Below are positions 1-10,051 of a DNA stretch of 64,000 nt, piece after piece. Origin of the DNA: Puccinia triticina (lineage: Eukaryota; Basidiomycota; Pucciniomycetes; Pucciniales; Pucciniaceae); contig NC_070558.1 in NCBI RefSeq assembly GCF_026914185.1, positions 1,240,001 to 1,304,000 of the forward strand. The letters are read 5' to 3'. The translations under genes were made by a program, and so were the position numbers. How positions within the stretch are numbered: position 1 is the first letter of the stretch; each line of letters opens with the position of its first letter. Below the pieces are notes generated by a model. That model saw only the letters and a program-made list of their open reading frames with translations, did not search any database and was not told the origin of the DNA.

Positions 1-3
1 TTT

Positions 4-310
4 GCCCCCGGCTACACAGGGTCTCCCTGAGGTGTGCTAATGCCGTGAAGCTTAACATATGTTTTAAAGAGCTTATCCTTATAGCAGAAAAAATTTGGGG
101 CTGTTTGGAGCACCGTAGATAAGGTCTTGGGGGTTTGCCTTAGTGGGAAATCCGCCAAATCCGCCCCCTGACTACACAGGGTTTCCCTGAGGAGTACTAA
201 TGCTGTGAAGCTCACAATATTCTCTAAAGTGTGTATTTAGAGTGCTGTAAAATTTTGGGGGTCTTTGGGTGCCACAGTGCGGAGGTATAAATTTTTCTTT
301 ATTTTTCAGC
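4..310. repeat. two-copy tandem repeat, period about 160 bp
   Basis: Two diverged copies begin near positions 4 and 164. Both carry a GCCCCC start, a CTACACAGGG block, a TCCCTGAGG block and a GTGAAGCT block in the same order, and later an AAAATTTTGGGG-type block. No coding capacity is convincing. The repeat may extend to the left of the window. Confidence 0.7.
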
Positions 311-2146
311 ATCTTTTGCAAAATTAAAATTCCGACTCCCGTTTGGGATCGCGGAATTACAAAATCAACTCCCAAAATGCCCCCGGGTCAAAATTGGGTC
401 ATGGGGACCCGGGACAGACGTCGCGCAGCGGTCCGCTCGACGTAAACTCAATTTGGGAGTCAATTTCTCAACCCCCATTTTATATCCTCTTCCTCTACTA
501 TACACCATAGCTTCACACATTATTGGCCGCTTCATCATTTAGTTCCCTGGCGTGCATTTGAATACTTTAGAAGATTATTTGTATATACATAAAAAATAAC
601 AGATAAACAGTGCGGTATGTGAAATCAATAGCACTTAAAAAAACCCAATGCAGCGGGGGCCATTGCTAGGCCCCACTGATGCGGCAAAGCGGGTGCTTGT
701 ACTGCTGTGCCCCAGACCTAACCCTGACCTGGTGATATATGTATGTATCACCGTGCTCCAATTCAGCACATCTCTTGTGTGCCCAAAAAGTTTCCCCCGA
801 CTTTTCCCCCATACCAGCAACTTCTCCGATATCATGAATCCACCCCTCCCCCTACTTCTAAGGTAAGTCCCCACACCCCCCAGGTAAGTCTGACCTAGTA
901 AAAATCCCCTCCTCATCCTGCTCCTGCCTTGCCGAGTATTAACTATGAGTTAAACCTGCTTCTGCCCCAGTTTATTGTCAATCCCAGCTCCTGTCACCCT
1001 GACCGGCCCGCCTTCCAATGGAACCAATTGAGCACTGGTAGGGGCTAAATCTCTTCCCTCGGACAAGGTTAGTAACCCTCCATACCAATCCCCTTTTACT
1101 GCAGTCAGCAAACATGACCTTGACCCCCCTCCTCCCTCAGGAGATCATTTGTGTAGCCGCCCGCAAGGCACCTCCTTGATGTCACAGGTGGATACGCCAG
1201 AAGGATGCGGAAATCTTTGGCAAGACCCCCATGTTGGAGGACTCCGATACATCCGCTTGTGTGTGCTTGACCAAGGACAACATCAGGGCCCTAGCTGCCA
1301 AGATCACCAATATGTACTTGTGATCCCCTCCCCACCATTCAGCAGTCCTTGTGAAGCAATCTTGGCTATGTTTGCTCCCTCTTCCCACCCCCTCAATATC
1401 TTGCACATCTCTTGCCTATTCCCCTTTACTTTGAGTGTCCCTCCTGTTTTATCTAAATAGATTTCCCCGATCTTCTTGCTCTTGAGAATTATAAGATTTT
1501 CCAAACATTTATGTACCCTGTCCGCTATTGCCCGGAAAGCTCACCCATGGGCCATACAGTGTCCGCATTGACACAACGGCAGCCTCCACGACGCCCCACA
1601 GATGCCACCCCAGTCAGCTCCTATGAGCGCTGGCGGGATCATTTAGCGTCTGCCAGGGGCGGTCCCGCCCCCTGGATGACCTTTGTGGCCTCAATAGCCA
1701 CATCACGTGCGCGCCTGCCCGCTAGCCCACAGCGGCCCCCGAGGCATCTCGATGCATGTCTTCCTGGTGACCGCAGAGGCGGGAGCATGCCGTCGAAGAG
1801 ACCGTCTGCCTTGCTTCCCCGTAGGCGCCGTGAGGTCATCCCCAGACATATGTCCCGAGGATCTCAGCATGGACGCCCGCGGGAAATCCAGCCATGGCGC
1901 ACTGAGTTCGCCCCCCCTGCGCCTTGGTCGGGGTGGCGCCCATCTGGGCTGCCCTAGGTGCACCACCAGAGATGGCGGCAGGGCGTGGCTGGATGACGCC
2001 CTGGCGGCGTGTGGCAGAACGGCGTCATCAGGGCGTCCGACGACTGCGGGGCCCTGCTGGCGTCCGGTCGGCCGCCCTCCTGACATCCCACTTGTCCCGC
2101 TGTGTACATAACCTGGAGTAGCAGATGTTGGAAAGGCTTTCCTCAT
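311..2146. other. intergenic, no gene recognised
   Basis: About 1.8 kb with only short open frames. The GC-rich part (1550-2110) gives overlapping frames on both strands, as expected from base composition. Positions 355-480 hold short inverted pieces around CAACTCCCAAA and TTTGGGAGTC, which resemble a sequence near 9610-9650 and suggest an old small transposon. I see no RNA gene and no recognisable protein. Confidence 0.5.
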
Positions 2147-2291
2147 CCTTTCCAACACCCTCACCATACTCGTGTCTGCTGCTTCAGGTAAGTTTCATCT
2201 CTCTCTCTCTCTTTCTCTGTCTAGTTGTCTCATATGAAATAAATCTTATCCTTTCCAACACACTCACCATACTCGTGTCTGGTGCTTCAGT
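2147..2291. repeat. 42-bp direct duplication around a CT microsatellite
   Basis: A block starting TCCTTTCCAACAC and ending near CTGCTTCAG occurs at about 2148-2189 and again at about 2250-2290 with one or two changes. A CT-rich simple repeat (about 2199-2220) lies between them. This looks like a local duplication or the decayed edge of a transposon. Confidence 0.65.
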
Positions 2292-2924
2292 CCCATTTAT
2301 TTCATCAACTTTTTGGCCTCTGGCCTCTCCTTTTTCCTTCTGCCTCCTGATCCCTTCCTGTTCTCATCTCAATGGAGCCTTCATAGGATCTACATAGCCA
2401 TACACTTATCAGCCTCCTCACTGTGTTTTGTCTTTTATTCTTGGTCATGTCCTTTTCTTACTAATCTTGTAGACTTTGATCCCTGATTAGATTAGACTGT
2501 TACTTTCCAAGTTGACTGCTTATACTCCTGTGTGTGTGCTATATGTAATTGGTGACACTTTTAGTACCCTGTGAAATTCTCTCTCTGAGTTATAGAATAT
2601 CATATTCCTTTCCATTTTATTTATTTTCATTCTCACACACAACTTGATGCATTGTACCTATTCTATATATACATAGCCTAGCCCATAGCAGTCAACTCAT
2701 TGGTTCTCCTCATCTTTCTCTGCGCCCCATCTTGAGTTGCATCTGGTGAACACCTCATCCTCACTACCCCTTATTGAGAATTTGTCTCATCTCTTGTCCT
2801 TGTTTGTGTGGTCTGTTGAGTTGTCTGTTAGTCTGCTACCATGATGTATCAACACAGTATGGAGGGCTGTCGGATCAACCCATGAGCACTACCAACCAAC
2901 CACCTAGCTGCCAGCCACAAGCAT

Positions 2925-3005
2925 CTGTAGCCTAGTTGGTAAAGGCAGCACTCTAGTATGTGTCTCAGCATAGCTGATGTCATGAGTTCAACTCTCACCA
3001 GAAAA
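2925..3005 (+). ncRNA. decayed tRNA-like (SINE-type) sequence
   Basis: It shares the block TAGCCTAGTTGGTAAAGGCA with the tRNA-like sequence at 6163-6252, which is a good Pol III A box. It also has a B-box-like GAGTTCAACTCTC in the expected place. The acceptor ends do not pair. It is probably a degenerate copy of a tRNA-derived short interspersed element, interrupted just downstream by the CACTA-like element. Confidence 0.5.
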
Positions 3006-3094
3006 ATCATCATTTCACAGTCTCTACATGGTCTGCAGTTGATAACCCAACAAATAGCTACACTTGAAATTACAGTTGGGTTTGTGGAAGCTAT

Positions 3095-4198
3095 CACTAC
3101 AAACATTTATTATTTTGCCCAAAAAAGAAATAAAAGTCAACATGAAAAAAATGAAACCAGAATTTCACTCAGGGGAACAAACTGAGCATGCTGAGCCAAA
3201 AAAATAAAATGTCCCAAACTGAGCAAAAATCATTGGACAATGTTTTGGGACGGTTTTTTTCACGGGCCTGGCGGGCCTGGAGCGGGCTTGAGCGGGCCTT
3301 GAGCGGGCCTGACACGGGCCAACCCCAAAAGCACATTGGGTCAGCATTAAAGGAGTTTTGCCTTGCCCTGGGAGCTGCTGGGTCTTTTTATGGGCCCAAA
3401 ATCTCAACATGGGCTTTTGGTGGTCTAGAAGTATCAACTCGGGCCACTGAATAGCCCATGGGCCTTTGAATTCCCAGAAAGCCCACCATGAGCCCCCACA
3501 TAGCTAATGGGCTCTTGGTTGCCCATGAAGATTCCTATGTAGTATGGGCCAACAGATACTTCCATCATGGGATCCCATGGGCTTTTTGCCTCCTTGCTGG
3601 GCCACAAAAAGCCCATGGGGAGCGTTTTGGACCATCAAAAGCCCATGAGGATATCTGTTGGCCCATGGAGATCTTCATGGGCCACCAAAAGCCCATGAGG
3701 GTATCTGTTGGCCCATGGAGATCTTCATGGGCCACCAAAAGCCCATGAGGGTATCTGTTGGCCCATGGAGATCTTCATGGGCTACCAAGAGCCCATTAGC
3801 TATGTGGGGGCTCATGGTGGGCTTTCTGGGAATTCAAAGGCCCATGGGCTATTCAGTGGCCCGAGTTGATACTTCTAGACCACCAAAAGCCCATGTTGAG
3901 ATTTTGGGCCCATCAAAAGACCCAGCAGCTCCCAGGGTAAGGCAAAACACCTTTAATACTGACCCAATGTGCTTTTGGGGCAGGCCCGTCTCAGGCCCGC
4001 TCAAGCCCGCTCCAGGCCCGCCAGGCCCGTGAAAAAAAACCATCCCAAAACATTGTCCAATGATTTTTGCTCAGTTTTTGACATCTTATTTTTTTGGCTC
4101 AGCATGCTCAGTTTGTTCCCCTGAGTGAAATTTTGGTTTTATTTTTTTCATGTTGACTTTTATTTTTTTTTTGGGCAAAATAATAAATGTTTGTAGTG
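3095..4198. mobile_element. palindromic non-autonomous CACTA-like element
   Basis: The ends are CACTACAAACATTTATTATT and its reverse complement, and the match continues inward for several hundred bases with small differences. The element is flanked by a 3-bp direct repeat TAT (3092-3094 and 4199-4201). CACTA ends with a 3-bp target duplication fit the CACTA/EnSpm superfamily. There is no transposase. The centre holds a 54-bp tandem repeat (about 3640-3790) built on CCCATGGAGATCTTCATGGG, and the flanks of the centre carry CGGGCCTGGCGGGCCTGGAG-type GC repeats. Open frames here come from the repeats. Confidence 0.85.
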
Positions 4199-4201
4199 TA
4201 T

Positions 4202-6113
4202 TTCACTCTTTCCTCAACTTGTTGATGATTAATTTTGTTGAAAAGTAGAGTAGTGCCAAGTGAAGCACTTTGTGCTGATATTTGGTCAAAGGAAAATGTA
4301 AAGGATTTCCTGAATTTATTTTACATGTCACCACCTTTTCTCCATTCATCCAAAATAACAATCCTAAAATCTACCAAACTTAAACTTTCCCAGACTTGCT
4401 AAATCCATCTTGCCAATCATCAAGCTATCAAGGCTGTTTTTTTGCAAATTATCAAAAGAGGGAATGGTCCAAGAACAGGCACCATTGTTTACAGATATGT
4501 CTTCTTGTCAGCTTGATTCTTTATATAAACACAATGCAGAACTCAGGAGATTGGTTCTCAGTTTGGTGTGTCAATTAGAAGAAGCTGATGAAAATCAGCC
4601 AGCCAATACTAGTTCCCAATTTGGTGAAATCCAATCAATATCAACTTGTTTTCAATCTTATTTACTTCTTGCTCAGCTTTACATAGTTCCTTTATTCCCA
4701 GTCATGGACAATGTATCTTCACAAATTCCTTTGAAAACTGGCCTTGTGACTTGGAATACCATGTTCTTGACAGCTACCCATAATGCTGTCCAAGCTGTCC
4801 CCTCCTTTGATCAAAAAATCTTTTATTAGTCTCAGGCCCCAATTATAAACAGCTTTTGAAACTTTATTCAAATCTATCTCTGATTGTTTTGAAGCCCGGT
4901 TGTAACTTGTTTATAGTTACATACAGGGTTTCCAAAGTGATTCAAAACCCAGCCAATTATGAAATCATGTGCACACACAGCCAATTTTGGAATTGGTGTA
5001 CAGGAATACTGGGCAGCTGAGCTGTTCTTCTCTACTAGGGGTCACCAGTGAGTCCTGGGGTTTGCAACCCGGTCGGCGGGCTTGCGTTGGACGCATGCCT
5101 ATCTGTTGACCTTGCGCAGCAGCCTTGGCCCAGGAACCTTCAGAAACCTGGCACCGTACAGCTTTGGCGAGACCAAAGAGCTTGGAAAAGTCTGAAAAAT
5201 TACATGTTGTGACACCCAGACAAGTTTGTTGGGGCTGCATCCTGTCAGCCTACATGATTCCAAGGATAATAATCCTTCTAGCTACACAAGCTGCAAAGTG
5301 AAATAAATCAGCCAAAAGTGAATTCTTTGTTCCCCTAAGTACATATGTACACATTGATGGAGCTGCAGGGTGGAATATTGCGGGACACAGAATTGGAGTT
5401 GCCTTCATGTCACCTGATGTGTAGTGACCCCAGACTTTTCATGGTGTAGTCTCTTTGATATTCCTAATATTGTCTGATTGAAGGATTAAAAGTGAATCAT
5501 GGCGCTTTACTATAAAAATTTCAGATCATATTCTCGTAATACTGTTGTACTTGTTAGAGATAGCGTCACCAGGCACTTACAACAAAAGTTAGACTCATAA
5601 CTCTTCCGTTGAGTTATATCTATCATTATCTTATAGTTACCATCTTTCCAAACTCCTTCTTCTATCTTTCATCTTCAATTAATAAAATAATAAATATATG
5701 GTGTGGTGATTTATATAGGCGAGCGCGGTAGAATGTCCACGCGGGGATAGCGCGGGCGGGAATGCACAAAGCCGCTCAGGCCGAGTGTATTCCGGTGACA
5801 TAAGCACTGAGGATGAGGTCAGGAAAGCACACTAAGAAAGCTTACGGAAAGTCACGCGCGGACTGGAATGCACAGATTGCGGATTTCGGATTGGGTATTT
5901 GGATTGGAGCGGAAAAGACAGGGCTGGACTGCGGTGGGGCTACACACGTAGACTGGGAGCAGCGGCGCGTCAGCGGGTGAGCCACAACAGCCAAAGCGGG
6001 TTCCACCAGCGGGTGGAACCGGGGTGGAGGCGGTGGCAAGAGACCGGCTGACGGGGGCTAGACAGAGGACGGTGGGAGGTCAAGCGTTGGAGAGGAGCGG
6101 AGTCTGGGAAAGT
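4202..6113. other. intergenic; one unrecognised open frame
   Basis: The only frame of note starts within 4410-4829 (+, up to 139 aa). It has a Leu/Gln/Glu-rich middle and no family I recognise, so it may be part of a decayed or spliced gene. The 5040-5260 and 5750-6100 stretches are GC-richer without convincing coding. Confidence 0.35.
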
Positions 6114-6163
6114 TGTTGAAATGTTGTAATCCTCAGTGGTCAAAATCAACAAATCAGGCATGG

Positions 6164-6175
<12 letters not shown>
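6114..6175 (+). repeat. 62-bp direct repeat, copy 1
   Basis: The same 62 bases recur at 6507-6568 with only three or four changes. The two copies enclose about 330 bp. The right end of the repeat covers the first 13 bases of the tRNA-like sequence, so it is longer than a normal target duplication and overlaps the element it flanks. Confidence 0.8.
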
Positions 6176-6216
<41 letters not shown>

Positions 6217-6252
6217 AAGCTAAGGTCGCTGGTTCAAATCCTGCCCAAGTCA
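6163..6252 (+). tRNA. tRNA-like sequence, class II shape, probably SINE head or pseudogene
   Basis: The acceptor strands GACTTGG and CCAAGTC pair perfectly and are followed by a discriminator A. The D arm (GCC...GGC) sits in a perfect A box, TAGCCTAGTTGG. A 6-bp variable-arm hairpin follows (CTTAGC/GCTAAG), and the T arm carries a B box, GGTTCAAATCC. The anticodon stem pairs (GCACT/AGTGT) but its loop is 8 nt, TCTAGTAT, and the T stem has one mismatch. The isotype cannot be assigned: by position the loop could read TAG or CTA. A diverged copy at 2925-3005 supports a tRNA-derived repeat rather than a working tRNA gene. Confidence 0.5.
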
Positions 6253-6506
6253 ATCATTTTCTGCTAAGCGTCTGCAAAATGCATTGTTAGTTTTAACACG
6301 ATTAACAGTTGAAATGTGCTATGCGCATGACATGCATTTACATGAGATTATGCAATATTGTACTTATGCAATATGCAGCTTTGGGGTATAACCCTACTTT
6401 GGAATATGCAAAATCCACTTATGCAATATGCATTCTCACTGTATAGACTAGCTCAGGAATGATTGAATTCAGGGTCTCCTTTCTCCCACTGTGGATTAAG
6501 GAGGTG

Positions 6507-6568
6507 TGTTGAAATTTTGTAATCCTCAGTGGTCAAAATCAACACATCAGGCATGGACTTGGTAGCCT
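6507..6568 (+). repeat. 62-bp direct repeat, copy 2
   Basis: Partner of 6114-6175. It diverges immediately after the shared GGTAGCCT, where the first copy continues into the tRNA-like body. Confidence 0.8.
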
Positions 6569-6669
6569 ACACCACCTGCAAATGGGTGTGGTTTTCTCCG
6601 CAGCCACACCCAGTGGTTTTCCAACTGAACTCGCGCGGCCCCCGGGAACCATCATTCGGGGTAAACATA

Positions 6670-6880
6670 ACTCGCCCGGGCCGGTCATCTGGCTGGTCAC
6701 ATGACGACCAGCCAAGTTGTACAGCTTGATGAACGGCGAGCCGCGGGTCATCAGGACGCACCGATGACCGGACAGCTGGGCGGTCATCAAGGTATACATG
6801 CCTCGATGACTGGTCAGACGGCTGGTCGTCAAGGCAGACAGCTCGATGACTGGAGCCGGCCGGTCATCAAGACGGCCCTC
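6670..6880. repeat. GACCGG-type palindromic minisatellite, short array
   Basis: Repeated GGTCATC / GATGACCGG half-units with variable spacers. This is the same core motif as the arrays near 17.0, 23.1-23.5, 31.4, 56.9 and 63.2-64.0 kb. Confidence 0.6.
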
Positions 6881-7346
6881 TGTTCGAGGTGCTTTGCCTC
6901 TTTGCGGTTGGGGTTTGGCTTACATACTCCCCGGTGTGGCCCAACGGATCCTCATCCTATTCTGCGACCTCGTATTCTGCTCACCGGCCGCCTTCTTCCA
7001 CCTATGTAAAACGTTTGGAGGGGAGCGTGTTGCGTAGAACAGCTAGCCCTATGCGAGTCGTGTCAAGCTTGCGGTGACGTGCTTTTCCTCTTGGAATCGG
7101 CATCGGCCCACAAATAAATAACTGCATGAAAGCTCGGAGCTTTGTGCCACGGCACCATCGCGAAGTTCATCATGCCATGTCAAAGCTGTGGCGACCGAAT
7201 GAGTGTCACAGCTTCAAGCTGAGGCTGTTCACATGTCACAAGGTCGAAAGAAGTTCTCTCCCTTCGGCGGGCTATTCTTGAGCATGTATCTGGCACCAAC
7301 GCATACCATTACAAATAAATACTCGAGAACTGAAGACTTCCTCACT

Positions 7347-9105
7347 ATGGTTCGCAGAGGCCGAGGCACCAAGGGATCCCTACCACCGTCAACTGATTAC
7401 TCCTGCCCAGAAGGTACAACGATCATTCGAGGCACGTCGACCCGGCCACTGATTTCTTACCAGGCCAACGAACCCGCCGTCGTTCTAGCCGACGTTCCCG
7501 AACTGGTATCCGACCCTGGCCCAACCGAGCAAGCTTCGAATTTAAATGAAGATGAAAAATCTGAAAGTGATCGCCAGTCAGAAATGGAGGACGATCGACT
7601 CTATTGCGTATGTAGAACACTATACGATGGCCGGACTATGATTGCTTGTGACCGGTACGCTTTGGTTCATGACCACCTCATTCTATCAGATCGAGGATAA
7701 CCGCCCTCGGAAATACCCGTCGTAGCTGATCTGTTCATCTCAGGTGATTTAGATGTGACAATTGGTACCATAATGATTGCGTTGGGATCGAAGAGGATTC
7801 AGTTGAACTGGTTGACATTTTCATTTGCCCCAGCTGCCAAACTGGTCCGCCCCTTGAAGTTCACCTCGATGTGACAGTTTGCAAATCGATCCCTGATGAA
7901 CATCCTTTTACAAACTTATTCATCTTTCCCAACTGCGTCAGATGCCGATAAGCAGACAACGTGGAAGAAAAGGTGTGCGCGTCCTGGTTGTCACCTTGCT
8001 GCACGCGTCCTGTCCAAATATTGCAGCGATTGGTGCGGTACTGAACGCGCTGCTACTCGCTTAAATACTGCTACAACGGATTACCATCGGTTCTGGGATT
8101 CTGTACGAGCGGCCACCAAACCAGAGGGAGTGGTCATTATCGAATCCGGAAACCCGAACCACTCATCAAGCTGTCAAGCTAATCAAAATATGCTCGATGA
8201 CATTTTGCTGAACCAGCGAACGAAGCGGCTGGAAGAGCTGCTGGCCAAAAAGCTAGCAGTTGAAAGTCAAGTACAATTAGCCACGAGTCGATCGAAATAC
8301 CTGGGATACGCGATATCCAGATGGGAAAACATGTGCCTCGCCACCGCTAGGGCTCTTCAGATAGAAGACAACCCAAGCCCAGACCAATCAACAACCGCGA
8401 CTACCACAACAAGCAAGCCAAAGAAAGGTGGCGGTAGTGGCCGGGGAAGAGGGAAAGCAAGAGGTGATCCGAAAAAATCTGAAACCAGCTTCCTTAACTC
8501 GGCCATAAGCAGTATCGAAGCGCCTTGTGGTTTTGATGTCCGGCTGATTTGGGACGACAAGGACTGTGAGGAGAGATTTCTTTTAGGCGGACGGCTTATT
8601 CAGTTATCTTACTTTCAATGTATATGTTGCAGGGGCGCAATGGACATCATCTGAGAGCTTTTCAGCACTGTTTCGTTCCCAAGAGTCGGAAAACAATGAA
8701 CCTGTGCAAGGAGACGTAAACACCGAAATAGGTGATTCCAACCCACAACCGGCGATGGACTATGGAATTGAGGAAGGCGTGATTTGTTTGATAATGAGAA
8801 AGAAGTGCGATCGACACCTCGGATGGCAAAAGACGCGTGAGAATGACTTTCAAACCGAAGTCAACACATTGGTACATTGGTGATTACTCACTAGATGGAC
8901 TGCCCTTCCGATCTCCTCCCCTGGTCGCTGACTCTAAAGTGCTCCATTTTTTTAAAACAAATATTTCCGATAAAAAAAGAATATGATTTTAGATAAAGTA
9001 TCAACTCAGATACAAAGGTTAAAAGAGGAAATCGAAGAGCGCCAAGAGCTTTGGAAGTTCCGAAGCGCCAAACAGGCGTCGAACCCGTCCCAGCTCCTCT
9101 CCTAG
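7347..9105 (+). CDS. SPP1: Set1/COMPASS complex PHD-finger subunit (SPP1/CFP1 family)
   Basis: Predicted exons are 7347-7654, 7753-7858, 7956-8565, 8633-8836 and 8993-9105. Phases agree and give 446 aa. Exons 1-2 join to complete a PHD finger: a YCVCR start, the IACDRC core, a WYHNDC block and a CPSC end, about residues 86-137. Such fingers bind methylated H3K4. Exon 3 holds the second cysteine cluster typical of the family (CARPGC...YCSDWCG, about 145-165), then a basic Gly/Arg/Lys linker. Exons 3-4 carry the conserved CGFDVRLIWDD and KKCDRHLGWQK blocks, and exon 5 ends in a charged coiled coil. Nuclear role in H3K4 methylation is from the family. The start could instead be the in-frame ATG at 7233. 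A GTAAGT just past the stop may mark an intron in the 3' UTR. Confidence 0.85.
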
Positions 9106-10051
9106 AACAGTAAGTCACGAGTCTCCGTTCTACTCATTTCACACCAAATTTAACATGATTTATCTTTCTGTTTCAGATTAAATATATGCTTGTTACTAGT
9201 TTGGCACATGATAGCAAGTTCAATCAAAGATATTCTTAAGATCATGATGGTTTCTTTCCGTGAAGAGCACGGTAGGGTTACTACCAACAAACCCAATAAG
9301 ACATATTATTCAGATTTATACATACATACATATGGTGTTTAGAATAGTTGGATGAGAAAGATCATTCAAAGGAGGAAAGGAGAGTGAATGAGAATCAGAA
9401 GATAGAACTGGAAGTTGTTTATTTTGGGTCAACCTTTACATGCACTCCAATTACAGTGCACAAAGAGTCTTTTGCAGTACATGAAGTAAGTCTGAAAGTA
9501 TCATTAGTAAAAATTAGGAGGACAACTTCCAAATGTCCACCAAATTTGGCTGACAATTTCCGTGACCTAAAAAAGGGACCCGGTGGACGTCAGGGAGCTG
9601 GTCAGAATAGGATCCTCCTGACGTAAATCAACTTTGGGAGTTGTCTCCCCAAAAATTGCAAATTGTATTTCGAAGCCCCTATTTTAAGGTTAGTAATCTG
9701 TCTCAGTACATGTTCACGGCAGGCCAAAATTGCTTAAACCATCAGGCATTGACACACAAATGAATTGATCTTTATTTCTTGCCCGTCGTACATCAAAATG
9801 CATGCTCATTCAACTGCAATGTAGTTTGCACCTCCAGATTCATGAGCACTATGAGTTTTTGCGGGAAACCAATTAACAGCTTCTGAGGCAGGGCCATCTG
9901 TCCAATATTAGCTCCTTGGGACCAAGTTACATGAAGGCTGAACTGTGAAAAAGTAAGATGACTTATTTTCTCATGATCGGAATGGGAAGAAACAACAAAT
10001 GACATAATTCAAAATTTAGAGGGAAGAGTTAAATTAGATAACCTAAATGAG
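9106..10051. other. convergent intergenic region
   Basis: Lies between the 3' ends of SPP1 (+) and AP-3 delta (-). The stretch 9500-9690 resembles the sequence at 311-480 (CAACTTTGGGAGTTG-like end with GGACCCGG nearby) and may be a small old element. A possible 3'-UTR intron of SPP1 runs from about 9111 to 9177. No other gene is seen. Confidence 0.5.

Noticed and set aside
1511..2170. Overlapping GC-rich frames on both strands
   Set aside because: Arg/Pro/Ala-rich on both strands with no domain; explained by GC content.
4410..4829. 139-aa frame as a real gene
   Set aside because: No homology, splice support or neighbouring exons; kept only as a note.
6163..6252. Selenocysteine tRNA (a TCA triplet lies in a CTTCAAG loop)
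   Set aside because: That hairpin occupies the variable-arm position; the anticodon arm is upstream, and arm lengths do not fit tRNA-Sec.
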